Assembly (NCBI RefSeq): GCF_038442745.1 | Contig: NZ_JARVCN010000361.1 | Span: 1 to 25,877, forward strand | Source of the DNA: Crocosphaera sp038442745 | Lineage (GTDB): Bacteria; Cyanobacteriota; Cyanobacteriia; Cyanobacteriales; Microcystaceae | DNA length: 25,877 nucleotides | Reading direction: 5' to 3' | In this document: positions 1-8,773 of the stretch, piece after piece | Numbering within the stretch: position 1 is the first letter of the stretch | How the letters are laid out: every line of letters starts with the position of its first letter | Made by a program: the position numbers and the translations under genes | Notes under the pieces: generated by a model | Told to the model about the DNA's origin: nothing | What the model saw: the letters and a program-made list of their open reading frames with translations, nothing else | Databases searched by the model: none

Positions 1-33
1 ATCATTTTAAACAGATTTTTTCCAGGCTTTTTT

Positions 34-1281
34 CTAACATTCAACATTTCTGGGACACACCATCTGAAAGCCGTAGAGAATCGCCCCACATCCTCCCTCT
101 TCAGGGGGACAATTTTTAGATGGGGATGGTGAAGTTCGTTTCCTCTTTTGTTCTTTAAACAGTTGTATTTCATCTTCAGTTATATCTTCAATGAAGCCGT
201 GTTTTTCGACATTTCCAACTAAATCAATCACCATACAATCGGTTTTACCCGTTTCAGGGGATAATCGCAGTACACGACCTACCATTTGTGTATATAAGGA
301 TCTTGATAGTGTTTTGCGCCATAAAACAGCCACCTCAACTGCACCCACATCAAACCCTTCTGTTAAGGCCATACAAGAACACAACACCAGAATCTCACCT
401 TTCGCTAATTGCTGGTAAATCTTACGTCGTTTTTTCAGTGGAGTACGCCCATCCACATGAGCCGCTGGGATACCTGCGCCCTTAAACGCTTCACAAATAT
501 GCTTTGAATGAGCGACATTAACCGCAAAAACAATGGTACGGCGACCCCTAGCTAACCGTTGCCAATGTTTTAACCCTTCGGCTATCATCTCAGGATGGTC
601 ATAAGCGATCGCTAAAGCTTTATCATTGTAATCCCCGTCAGAATCAATAGTAATCGTGCTATCGCCAGCTAAGTCAGCCCCAAAGTAAGAAGGTTTGACA
701 AGAAATCCTTGATTGATTAAATCATTGGGCATGGGAGCGCAAACTAAGGATGAAAAAATGTCATTCATGTCCTCTTTTGGGTTTAATCGCCAAGGAGTTG
801 CTGTAATTCCCAGATAGATGGCGAGGGGGTGAATTTTTACCATCATCTGTCTAATGAGAGAGGAGAATCCCGTAATATGGCATTCATCTAGAATGACCAC
901 CTCCACTGGCCAATCTTGCCACCAGTTACGGGATTCCATCGTTTGCACTGATGCTATCTGCACCAATGCCTTTTTATTTTCTGCCCATCCTGACTTGATA
1001 AAACCGCATTCTAAGCCAAAAAGAGCAAATTTTTCAGAGGTTTGCTGCACCAAAATATCCCGATGAACCACGAATAAGACTCGACGACCACGACGCACTG
1101 CATCAGAGACAATCTGAGACGAGATAATGGTCTTCCCTGCGCCTGTGGGGGCCACACCCAGGATACGACGATGCCCTTGCCGAATATTGCTATAAGTATC
1201 TTTGATGAACTGAGCCTGATAAGGTCGCAGTTGAATAATCGGGGGTTTTGTCCTGTTTTTCTCAGTGGTTGTTGCTATCAT
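34..1281 (-). CDS. Superfamily-2 DEAD/DEAH-type helicase with C-terminal Cys cluster
   Basis: A 415-residue ATP-dependent helicase or translocase. A Q-motif-like LRPYQ lies near residue 18. Walker A APTGAGKT is at 44-51, the DECH box at 132-135, TATP (motif III) at 160-163 and QMVGRVLRL (motif VI) at 332-340, so both RecA lobes are complete. The C-terminus has four cysteines (391, 398, 409, 415), which look like a zinc ribbon ending exactly on its last cysteine; this is unusually abrupt. The start is ATG, 34 nt downstream of the coupling-protein stop codon, so co-transcription with it is likely. A role in unwinding DNA for the neighbouring polymerase-primase is inference from context. The family (RadD/SSL2-like SF2) also includes repair and restriction-related helicases. 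Confidence 0.9.
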   Translation of the reverse strand: MIATTTEKNRTKPPIIQLRPYQAQFIKDTYSNIRQGHRRILGVAPTGAGKTIISSQIVSDAVRRGRRVLFVVHRDILVQQTSEKFALFGLECGFIKSGWAENKKALVQIASVQTMESRNWWQDWPVEVVILDECHITGFSSLIRQMMVKIHPLAIYLGITATPWRLNPKEDMNDIFSSLVCAPMPNDLINQGFLVKPSYFGADLAGDSTITIDSDGDYNDKALAIAYDHPEMIAEGLKHWQRLARGRRTIVFAVNVAHSKHICEAFKGAGIPAAHVDGRTPLKKRRKIYQQLAKGEILVLCSCMALTEGFDVGAVEVAVLWRKTLSRSLYTQMVGRVLRLSPETGKTDCMVIDLVGNVEKHGFIEDITEDEIQLFKEQKRKRTSPSPSKNCPPEEGGCGAILYGFQMVCPRNVEC

Positions 1282-1315
1282 TTTATTTTTCTAGTTTCTA
1301 TATTTATTAAGCCTA

Positions 1316-3091
1316 TTAAGTCGCCGATTTTATCCAACTTTCTCCTACTTTGTGTGCTTGTTTTTTATCAGTAATAGAGGGAGTCTTTTCAGAATCTTCT
1401 CCAGTTTTCTTTGAGGGAAAAGTCCTTTCGACCAACTCATAGCGATATTTCAAATCTGAGCGATTTAAAGGGACTTGGGAACTTCGTTTTTCTAGCTTCG
1501 GTTTGAGATTATCCCACTGCTTAACGGTTCTTTTTTTCAGGTTTTTATATTGAGAGGATAAAGTTAAATTTTCTACTATGGGTATATAAGCTTCATTTTT
1601 ACTTTGAAAACCAGGATTAATCATGATACACTTTCCTCTAGGCATGGTTAACATTTCGCCTGGTGTTATTAATTTTCTCGTCTGATTCTGTTCAGAAATA
1701 CTGGTGGAGCCTCCTCCTTTACCACTACTTCTTGATTTTTGATTGTAAGTAATTTCTTTATCATCAAATAACTTAGAGAAAAACTCAGCCGATTCCGGGT
1801 CTTGAGGATTAAATATTAACTTAGTAGCACAAGCTCCTAATATGGCTCTTGCCCATCCTTTTCCATAAATCTCTTCTAATTGAACGATGTTTTGGAATCC
1901 CAATATAGTACATAATCCATCTTCTCTATTCTCGTTTAACCAGTTAACTAAACGGGGAAGATAAAGGGTTGGAACTTCATCTAAAAACAACATTAATGGG
2001 TCAACTCTATTTAAAACCACATTACGAGATACGATGAGGTCAAGAATCGTTGCTACTAAAGGAGCTAATACATCTCTTTTCTCTCTGTCTAGTCCGATTA
2101 CTAAGAGTTTTTTCCCTGTTATTTCTAAGTCCACTGTCGTTTTGCCACAAAATGCTGGTAGGATTTGTGCTTTCATAAACCCCGTAAATAATCGGTTCGC
2201 TGTCGCTATAATTGAAGCCACAGTTTTTTCTGATTGAACCACCGAAATTAACTGTCCAAATGAAGCATAAACCCAAGGATTTACTTTTTCTTGATTAGAC
2301 ATTAATCTTTTAGTGAAATCCGGCAAGGATAATAAAGCCTGACAAGTCATTAAATCCCCCATTGATTCCCCTTGAGAATTTCTTATTCCTTTGGCTAACA
2401 TTAAGATTGCTTCTACTAATTGATCCCCTGCTGGTCCAAAGAATTGATCTTCGCTATTTTGTCCTCCTTTCTTGAAATTTCGGTTCAATGTTTCAGCGAA
2501 CTGTCTTGCCATTAACGAATCTTCTTCTGATTTAAGAAAGTCGAGGGGATTACACACCGATGATTCTGGGTATCCTGGGGCAAATATTTCTACTTTGTAC
2601 CCTCGTTTAGCTGCATAACCTAACACTCGACTACACAGAGCAGGGTATTTAAAGTCCCAAATTAGACAGGGTAAATCTTGATCGATCGCCGAATAGATCA
2701 TCGGCAACTGAGCGGAGTCTGTTTTCCCACAACCCGGACCCCCGATCACCGCCGTTCCTCTTTGCATATCCGGGAGAAACAGCACTTGCTTAGTTTTTGG
2801 ACGACCAATGTACAACGCGACTTCGTTGTGTTCTTTGCCTTCAATTTGAGAGATGGCTGCTTTCTTGGCTGCTTCTTTTTCCGTTCGGGTTCCTAGTCTC
2901 CCTTTCGCTAATTTGCCCTTTGTGCCGTTATTCCCTGTGACACCTAACACCGCCAATAGAACTAAACACCCCACCACTGCTAGTCCTTCTGTTGATACGA
3001 TCATATCTTTTAGCAGGTGAGTATAATCCGTACTTGGTTGTGTTGTGGTTGCTTCGGTAATAATTGTTTGTTCAACAGGTTGATTCTTCAT
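1316..3091 (-). CDS. T4SS coupling ATPase, VirD4/TraD/TraG-like
   Basis: A 591-residue coupling protein that would dock the DNA-protein substrate to the secretion channel at the inner membrane and drive transfer by ATP hydrolysis. One hydrophobic segment (about 36-53) is followed by a Walker A GGPGCGKT at 117-124 and a Walker B LMLFLDE at 366-372, with a VPTL following, as in TraD/VirD4 proteins. A NPLDFL stretch near 181 and a Gln-rich FQNIVQLEEIYG segment late in the ATPase domain also fit the family. The C-terminal 100 residues are basic and probably disordered. It starts with ATG, 44 nt after the polymerase-primase gene stop. Usual VirD4 proteins have two N-terminal helices; only one is clear here, so the membrane anchor is shorter than usual. 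Confidence 0.9.
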   Translation of the reverse strand: MKNQPVEQTIITEATTTQPSTDYTHLLKDMIVSTEGLAVVGCLVLLAVLGVTGNNGTKGKLAKGRLGTRTEKEAAKKAAISQIEGKEHNEVALYIGRPKTKQVLFLPDMQRGTAVIGGPGCGKTDSAQLPMIYSAIDQDLPCLIWDFKYPALCSRVLGYAAKRGYKVEIFAPGYPESSVCNPLDFLKSEEDSLMARQFAETLNRNFKKGGQNSEDQFFGPAGDQLVEAILMLAKGIRNSQGESMGDLMTCQALLSLPDFTKRLMSNQEKVNPWVYASFGQLISVVQSEKTVASIIATANRLFTGFMKAQILPAFCGKTTVDLEITGKKLLVIGLDREKRDVLAPLVATILDLIVSRNVVLNRVDPLMLFLDEVPTLYLPRLVNWLNENREDGLCTILGFQNIVQLEEIYGKGWARAILGACATKLIFNPQDPESAEFFSKLFDDKEITYNQKSRSSGKGGGSTSISEQNQTRKLITPGEMLTMPRGKCIMINPGFQSKNEAYIPIVENLTLSSQYKNLKKRTVKQWDNLKPKLEKRSSQVPLNRSDLKYRYELVERTFPSKKTGEDSEKTPSITDKKQAHKVGESWIKSAT

Positions 3092-3135
3092 TGTTTTAAA
3101 TTCTGAGTAATTATTAATAGTTAGTCGTTCAGGTG

Positions 3136-6100
3136 TTATCGCTCCATTGCCATTTCTTTTTTAGGACTACTCCTTTCACTTGACCTCATCATTGCTGTTG
3201 TTTTATCTAGTTCTCTATCTATTGTTTTTAACTGTTTTAAATCATCTTTAGTTAAGTCTCCACTTAACTTTCCTTTCTCAAAACTTAGGATTTCACCTCT
3301 ACGGTCTTTGGCTATAATTTTGAGGTCATTATTAGTTTTTTCAAACTTAAAAGTATTCCCTTCAAATACCTGACCTCCTTGGCCGTTATCTTGACCAAAG
3401 TTAGCCATAATCCTTGAAGTTGCCCCCAAAGCCGTAACATTATTAAGGTCACTTTGTACTTCCCGTTTTTGTTTTGGGTCCCGGACAATACTTTTCAATC
3501 TTTGTTTATTATTCTTAATTGTCTCTTTTCCCTGTTGTTTTAATTTTGCTAAATTTTGCTTTATTGATTGAGAAATATTACTCAAAGACTTGTTCAAACC
3601 TTGTTTAGTCTTCTCAAATAAATTAGGAACTTTTTTTAAGGGATCTAAAATATTAGTAGCTTTTTCTTTTGTTTGTGGAGATTGATTATTTATCACTACT
3701 ATCACAGGCGATGACTTATTTTCGGCTGCTTTCACTTGCTCTATAACTTGAGAAAGCGTCTTGGGATCTATCCCTAATTGACTCAAAGATTTTTCTAAAG
3801 AGTTATCTGTATCTACACTCTGATTAGAGGTAGTATTATTCTCTTGAGTTTGTTCAGAGTTTTGTTCAGTCTCAGAAGTTTCTGATTCTATTTCTATGGG
3901 AATCGATACAGGACTTTGTTTTTTCTCCTTATTTTCCACGGTAGGTTTTGATTCTTTTTCTGATTCTATTTCTGTTTGAGGTGAAGTTTCTTCTTCTAGT
4001 TCTATCGGAATAGAAATCGGGACTTTTCCTTGTTTTTTTGCTTGATTACTTGATGACTGTTGAGAATTCATTTTTTCTTTTAGAGACTTTAATTCTTCTT
4101 CCACTTCTAGAGAAGCAAATTCTTTTTCTAGTTCACTCTCCTTTGTTTTCAACTGGATAGGGATATCAGTTTGTTTGTTTAAACTAACAACTGAAGAGTT
4201 TTCTTGACTGCTTATTGCTTGATTTTTAGGTTTCTCTTGAACTTTAACTTGAGTTTTATTTAAGAATTGAGATTGTTGTTTCTCTTGTGATAATTCATTC
4301 ACTTTCACCACTCCATCTTTTAATTTAAACACTTCTTGCTCATTAAACTTAATCGTTAAGTTACGATTAAATCCTTCTGGAGCTTTCCCAACTTCTAAAT
4401 CTAATGCTTTACTTAAATAACTTAAATCTTTTTGGGATACTCCTTTCAATTTATCTAAATTCTTATTAGTAGGCTCCCCTTTAAAGACCTGTTCTTTATC
4501 TAAATTAATTTGCACTTCTACAGGAGATTTTCCTGAATCTAAATCAATGTTAAGGTTTCCTTTATTCTCTTTATTTTTCTGACTCTTTTTGAGTCTATCT
4601 AATATCTTTTTGAGAATTTTAGACCCTTCTACAGCTATTTCATGAGGAACAGCTTGTAATTCTTCGGCTCCTTTTTTAGTTTCGTGAACTTGCTCGGATG
4701 AAATCATAGTTGATGTCGTTTGTTGTTGATTGTTTGTATGTAATTCTGTTGTCGTTGGCCAAGGTTTGCCAACGACTTCGGTTGGTTGCGATTCTATATG
4801 TTCTAGGAATGCAAACAATTGCTCATCTGTTAATTGCTGACGGGATTTCACACCATAGTTTTGCTGTAAATAGTCTCTCCCTTGCTCAGATGACCAACCG
4901 ATGCGCTCCATCTCAACATTTATTTTGTTAATCAATTCATCCCATTCGACCCACTTTTGTGTCTCTAAATCTTTGGTTTTTTCTAGGTTCTCACTCGGTA
5001 AAAGAAAAGCCTCACCATCCCTGGTTTCAATGGCAACTACTTCTTGATTTCCTCTTAGGTAAGGGTTCCCTTTTACTGTTGCTTCCATTCCCGTTTCTAG
5101 GTTCTTAATACTACCTGGAATGTCCACTAATTTGACTTGATCCCCAATCCCCAGTTGCCTAGCAATTGATGCTGCTTCATGGATATCTGACAAGCTATAA
5201 CCTGCATCCATTGCATCACTAAGGTCGTAGCCTTCCTTGACTTGTCCCTCATAAGGAACCGTTGCGCGCACCGATTTTTTCCCCACCTCCGATAAAGCAT
5301 TGACCATCTTGGCTGCACCGTCCCTTCCTGCTTGATCTAGGTCATAGAAAACTGTTACCTTCTCCGTCGGGATAGCAGCTAATTGTTCAGATGGCGGAAC
5401 TCCTGTGGCACCGGTGGTACAACAGGCAACGGCAATCTTCTCTCCCGATTTCCTCAGTTCTTCACTCAGTCGAATGGCATCCCAAGCCCCTTCTGTAAGA
5501 TAAGTTTGCTCTGCACCTGGGGGATTATGTGTCACCCATACAGAAGCAGGTACACCATATTGACCCCATTTGGGCGTTCCTTTGGGCAGGTTCTCTTGAG
5601 CGAACCACGGAGCATACCTTTTCTTCCGATAGTGAGTTTGGGGATCTGTAGCATCTTGGTAAAAAATGGTAATGGCTTCGGGTCTTTCCATGCCATTTTT
5701 TCCCTTGTACGCCGAATCTAATCCTAAGTTGTATCGTTTAGCCATTTCGGGGGTAATTCCTCGTGACTCCAGATACGCCAGTGCCGTTGGATGCGAATGT
5801 AGCCTTTGCTGCGATTGTTCTACCTGGCGAACAGATACGGTTTTGATTACTGGCGTAGACGGTTTTGATTTAACTTCTACTTGGGGAGCAGTCTTTTTTA
5901 AATGCCCTGGTATCGGGCCACTACGAGGTAAACCCAAGGCTTCACGGATACTGCCGTAATTATGGTTTTTCTCATCTCGCCAACACTTGAAATAACCTGT
6001 ATCTTTATCAATAGAAAGGTTTGTGTTATCTGGTTCTTTGCCTTCAGAGATACAGCAAGGACAAGCGGCGCGGTCATGAGTATCATTACTTGAGAGTATT

Positions 6101-7938
6101 TCGACATAAGCCCTAATATCGAAATCCTTATCCCTTTTTCGCGGTTTAACTTTGCTATCGATTGTTATGGCTGTCTTGTTTTCTTTTTCTCGGTTCTCCC
6201 CTGAAGCAATTTGCTGTTGTTCTGGGGTTAACTCAAGTCCTGCCATGTTTTGACAGATTTCTACATCACAAACCACTGGCACTTCTTTCAGGAATCTCTC
6301 TCCTGCAAATACCATGGTTTGGTTCAGTATTTCTCCCACTTTCTGGGCTTCTTCTAAGGGAACCTCAAGGACGATCTCATCGTGTCTCGCTGCGACTAAT
6401 GAGGCTTTTGTCCCTTGCAACACTTCTGGCAAACTAGCCAAGGCTACTTTAGTTATATCGGCACTGGTTCCTTGAATAGCCGCGTTTAACGCTTCTGTCA
6501 CTGGAGGCTCTTTCCCTTGCACTGCTTGCCACAGTCTTCTTCTTCCGGCTAACGTTTTCGTCTGGGGACTATCTTTGCCTTGCCATAACGGTTGCTCGGA
6601 GTCCCTTTTGAGACTTTGTTCCCATTGCTGAGTAAATTCTGCTTTGACGCGCCTCTCTCTTTCACCTATTTGGGGATATCCTTGGGTTATGGCTTGCTGA
6701 TATTTTTTGGCTTCGTCTAAGGTGAATGTTACCCCATAAGACGATTTGGCGTATTGCACCAATCCTTGTGCTGTTTGACCATACACTCTCCCAAAATTGA
6801 CGGGTTTGGCCGCTTTACGTTCTGCATCACTAATCTCTCCTTCTGGCTTCCCTGTCATCAATGAAGCTGTTAAACGGTGAGGATCTTTCCCTTCCTTAAA
6901 GGCAAAGATGAGTTTTGTGTCTCCTGCTATTTCTGCTAATACTCTCAGTTCTATCTGGGAATAATCGGCCTTGACAAACACACAGCCCTCTTTTGAGGGG
7001 ATCACCCCTTCTGCTAAATCATGGGGAATATTTTGCGCTGCTGGGTTCGTCGCACTCATCCTCCCCGTAGCTGCTACGTTCTGGTTCCAAGTCGGATACA
7101 CCTTCCCTTGACTATCGGCTTTCTCTAGTAGCCCCCCAATACCCCCTTTCCCCATACGATGATGGGCTGAGCGATGTTCTATTAGTTTCTCTAAAATTGG
7201 GTGTTCTTTACTTAATCCCTTAAGGACATCTTTCGAGAGACTATTCTCCAGGGGAACTCCGGCTTTTTTGAGTAACCTCAGTATTTCCTTTTTGTGCTTA
7301 GCCCCATTTGATGCCCAATCTACAGAGGCAATTGCTCCGGTTTCCTCTGGCAACTGTTGAGATAACCAAGCTTGGATTTCCGATGCGGTACTTGTTTTTA
7401 CTTCTTCTAAGGCTTGTTGCTTTTGTCTAAGCAAGTCAGTATCTAAACGCAGCCCATTATTCTGCATCGAAGCTGTTGCCTTTGTCGCCTCAAATTCAAT
7501 TTGAGCTACTTTTACGAGGTTTTCTTGCTTTAATTGTTGCCTTAAAGTTTCTCTTAAACGAAGTAAATCTACGGGGTCTACTTTTCTTTTTGCTTCCCCT
7601 AAATACCGTTCGGTAATCCCTGTATAACTATCGGATAATTTTAACCCTGCTGTTAATAATGAATCTGATAGTTTGACATCAAAAATTACTCCAATGGGTG
7701 AGCAGTTTCTCTGCTGTAATTTAGCCAATCCTTCCACTGCATCGTGGAAGACAAATATCTTGTCTTTGTCATTTTCAACTGCTTTTAAATCAGCGATTCG
7801 GGCAACAAATTTTTCCCCAGAGTCTATGGCAACTTCAGCACGTGCGTCGTTCAACCAACTCACTGCTATGACTTTGGCGGATTTTAATTTTTCTTGATTT
7901 GATTTAGTAAGTTGGTGAGCCGTTTTTGTCGGTGGCAT
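3136..7938 (-). CDS. Family-A DNA polymerase fused to Toprim primase, with relaxase-like tail
   Basis: A 1600-residue multidomain replication protein. Residues 1-136 resemble the Klenow 3'-5' exonuclease fold, but no DxE of motif I is visible. Residues 145-565 are a family-A polymerase: TGRMS...QNIP near 291-304, motif A DYSQIELR from 325, motif B K-x3-NFGRVYG from 378 and motif C HDEIVLEVP from 519. Residues 606-670 hold a zinc-finger candidate (C626, C629, C652, H659), as in bacterial primases. A Toprim domain has EGAWD from 816 and DLD at 866-868. A Lys/Glu/Ser-rich low-complexity region (about 1080-1490) ends in a compact segment (VFEGNTFKFE...GRGEIL) that from memory resembles tails of cyanobacterial plasmid relaxases. 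The upstream TTG at 7950 is possible; ATG at 7938 was preferred. It sits directly upstream of the coupling protein. A function in plasmid replication or complementary-strand synthesis is inferred. Confidence 0.88.
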   Translation of the reverse strand: MPPTKTAHQLTKSNQEKLKSAKVIAVSWLNDARAEVAIDSGEKFVARIADLKAVENDKDKIFVFHDAVEGLAKLQQRNCSPIGVIFDVKLSDSLLTAGLKLSDSYTGITERYLGEAKRKVDPVDLLRLRETLRQQLKQENLVKVAQIEFEATKATASMQNNGLRLDTDLLRQKQQALEEVKTSTASEIQAWLSQQLPEETGAIASVDWASNGAKHKKEILRLLKKAGVPLENSLSKDVLKGLSKEHPILEKLIEHRSAHHRMGKGGIGGLLEKADSQGKVYPTWNQNVAATGRMSATNPAAQNIPHDLAEGVIPSKEGCVFVKADYSQIELRVLAEIAGDTKLIFAFKEGKDPHRLTASLMTGKPEGEISDAERKAAKPVNFGRVYGQTAQGLVQYAKSSYGVTFTLDEAKKYQQAITQGYPQIGERERRVKAEFTQQWEQSLKRDSEQPLWQGKDSPQTKTLAGRRRLWQAVQGKEPPVTEALNAAIQGTSADITKVALASLPEVLQGTKASLVAARHDEIVLEVPLEEAQKVGEILNQTMVFAGERFLKEVPVVCDVEICQNMAGLELTPEQQQIASGENREKENKTAITIDSKVKPRKRDKDFDIRAYVEILSSNDTHDRAACPCCISEGKEPDNTNLSIDKDTGYFKCWRDEKNHNYGSIREALGLPRSGPIPGHLKKTAPQVEVKSKPSTPVIKTVSVRQVEQSQQRLHSHPTALAYLESRGITPEMAKRYNLGLDSAYKGKNGMERPEAITIFYQDATDPQTHYRKKRYAPWFAQENLPKGTPKWGQYGVPASVWVTHNPPGAEQTYLTEGAWDAIRLSEELRKSGEKIAVACCTTGATGVPPSEQLAAIPTEKVTVFYDLDQAGRDGAAKMVNALSEVGKKSVRATVPYEGQVKEGYDLSDAMDAGYSLSDIHEAASIARQLGIGDQVKLVDIPGSIKNLETGMEATVKGNPYLRGNQEVVAIETRDGEAFLLPSENLEKTKDLETQKWVEWDELINKINVEMERIGWSSEQGRDYLQQNYGVKSRQQLTDEQLFAFLEHIESQPTEVVGKPWPTTTELHTNNQQQTTSTMISSEQVHETKKGAEELQAVPHEIAVEGSKILKKILDRLKKSQKNKENKGNLNIDLDSGKSPVEVQINLDKEQVFKGEPTNKNLDKLKGVSQKDLSYLSKALDLEVGKAPEGFNRNLTIKFNEQEVFKLKDGVVKVNELSQEKQQSQFLNKTQVKVQEKPKNQAISSQENSSVVSLNKQTDIPIQLKTKESELEKEFASLEVEEELKSLKEKMNSQQSSSNQAKKQGKVPISIPIELEEETSPQTEIESEKESKPTVENKEKKQSPVSIPIEIESETSETEQNSEQTQENNTTSNQSVDTDNSLEKSLSQLGIDPKTLSQVIEQVKAAENKSSPVIVVINNQSPQTKEKATNILDPLKKVPNLFEKTKQGLNKSLSNISQSIKQNLAKLKQQGKETIKNNKQRLKSIVRDPKQKREVQSDLNNVTALGATSRIMANFGQDNGQGGQVFEGNTFKFEKTNNDLKIIAKDRRGEILSFEKGKLSGDLTKDDLKQLKTIDRELDKTTAMMRSSERSSPKKEMAMER

Positions 7939-8012
7939 AGTCTTAACCAATTGTTAGGTTCTATGCCAGCCAAAGAGATTTTTTCGAGGTTTATTTTTGA
8001 TTTTGAAGGATT

Positions 8013-8058
8013 AGAAATAGCTTAAAGTTCTTGCGCCAGCCGTCTTCTAGCTATTTCT
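8013..8058. repeat. 10-bp inverted repeat around the original 3' end of a gene
   Basis: AGAAATAGCT at 8013-8022 and AGCTATTTCT at 8049-8058 are perfect inverted copies separated by 26 bp. The right arm includes the TATTT duplication and the first two bases of the MITE-like element; without the insertion nine of the ten pairs would remain. The loop carries the codons that would have ended the interrupted gene. It could have acted as a terminator-like hairpin, although no T-run follows on either strand. Confidence 0.5.
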
Positions 8059-8177
8059 CAGATCTTGCACCTGATATTGAAAACCCGATTTTGACCTAAA
8101 TGGCAACGAATTCAATAGGGTTTCAGCCCTTAAAAATCGGGTTTTGTGTACTTTTAAAGCTTGGTGCAAGATCTGAG
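8057..8177. mobile_element. 121-bp MITE-like element with 15-bp terminal inverted repeats
   Basis: CTCAGATCTTGCACC at 8057-8071 is exactly the reverse complement of 8163-8177, giving perfect 15-bp terminal inverted repeats. A second nested inverted repeat lies inside: AAAACCCGATTTT at 8080-8092 against 8133-8145. The pentamer TATTT flanks both ends (8052-8056 and 8178-8182), as expected for a 5-bp target duplication. No transposase is encoded, so it is non-autonomous and would need a transposase in trans. TATTT is AT-rich, so chance duplication cannot be excluded, but removing the element restores an open reading frame, which supports a true insertion. The parental insertion-sequence family was not identified. 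Confidence 0.75.
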
Positions 8178-8558
8178 TATTTCGTTTTTTCGTTCCATCG
8201 AACTATGGTAATCTGAGTTGTTAATCCGACTGAAAAGAGCTTCTCCTTTTTCATTTAAGAAGATATAAGCTAACTCTTCGTTGATATACATTGTCGAACT
8301 TTCAGGTATCAAATCCGTCGGCAAATAAATCTGAAAATCTATCACCCCATCTATCCAACGAAGGGAGTATTTTTCGTTCACATAAATCTCGAAGATGTTG
8401 ACATCTATTTCACTGGGAAAGTCTGGGTAATCCTTGAATTTTTCTATTTCTTCTGCCAGATTTATGTCTTTTTGAAGTCTAGAAAATTCTTCGGCTGTAA
8501 ATACTTGACTTTCATCAATATCGGGAGGCAAATTGTTCCTATCTATTACAGTTTCCAT
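8154..8558 (-). CDS. Small acidic protein, C-terminus rewritten by a MITE-like insertion
   Basis: A 134-residue protein of unknown family: acidic, rich in Glu/Asp and Ile, with no signal peptide or membrane segment. The ATG start is at 8558. The last seven residues (LRSCTKL) and the stop codon come from the terminal repeat of the inserted element. If the element and one TATTT copy are removed, the frame continues from EI into ARRRLAQEL and stops at TAA (8022-8024), so the original product was two residues longer with a basic tail. The protein may still work because only the extreme C-terminus changed. It lies between the coiled-coil gene and the polymerase-primase gene on the same strand. Confidence 0.7.
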   Translation of the reverse strand: METVIDRNNLPPDIDESQVFTAEEFSRLQKDINLAEEIEKFKDYPDFPSEIDVNIFEIYVNEKYSLRWIDGVIDFQIYLPTDLIPESSTMYINEELAYIFLNEKGEALFSRINNSDYHSSMERKNEILRSCTKL

Positions 8559-8773
8559 GTTTCAATTTCTATTAAATTGTCTAAAAGATTAAAAAAAGAA
8601 CTTGTCTCAATACCAACTTTAAGTGAAAAGAAAGTTAGTGGTTATATCCTAACACAGTTATTAGAAAAAAGACAATTTTTATCGAGGTTTTATATTTTCT
8701 TAATTATTTTAGTTTTCTAACCAATATCCCACAATTAGTTAGTTCTTGGTTACCGATTCTTTTATTCATAGCT

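Noticed and set aside
1..33. Continuation of the helicase in another frame beyond its stop
   Set aside because: Neither alternative frame gives a convincing zinc-ribbon continuation.
5383..5959. Long plus-strand frames antisense to the Toprim region
   Set aside because: They are shadows of a clearly coding minus-strand domain with intact motifs.
7939..7950. TTG start for the polymerase-primase gene
   Set aside because: It adds four residues without a better ribosome site; the ATG was preferred.
8472..8720. Plus-strand frame overlapping the small acidic gene
   Set aside because: Overlaps a more plausible minus-strand gene, has no ribosome site and ends in an AT-rich hydrophobic run; likely a shadow.
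8559..8773. Further gene in the gap upstream of the small acidic gene
   Set aside because: AT-rich, only a 20-codon minus-strand frame; nothing supportable was seen.
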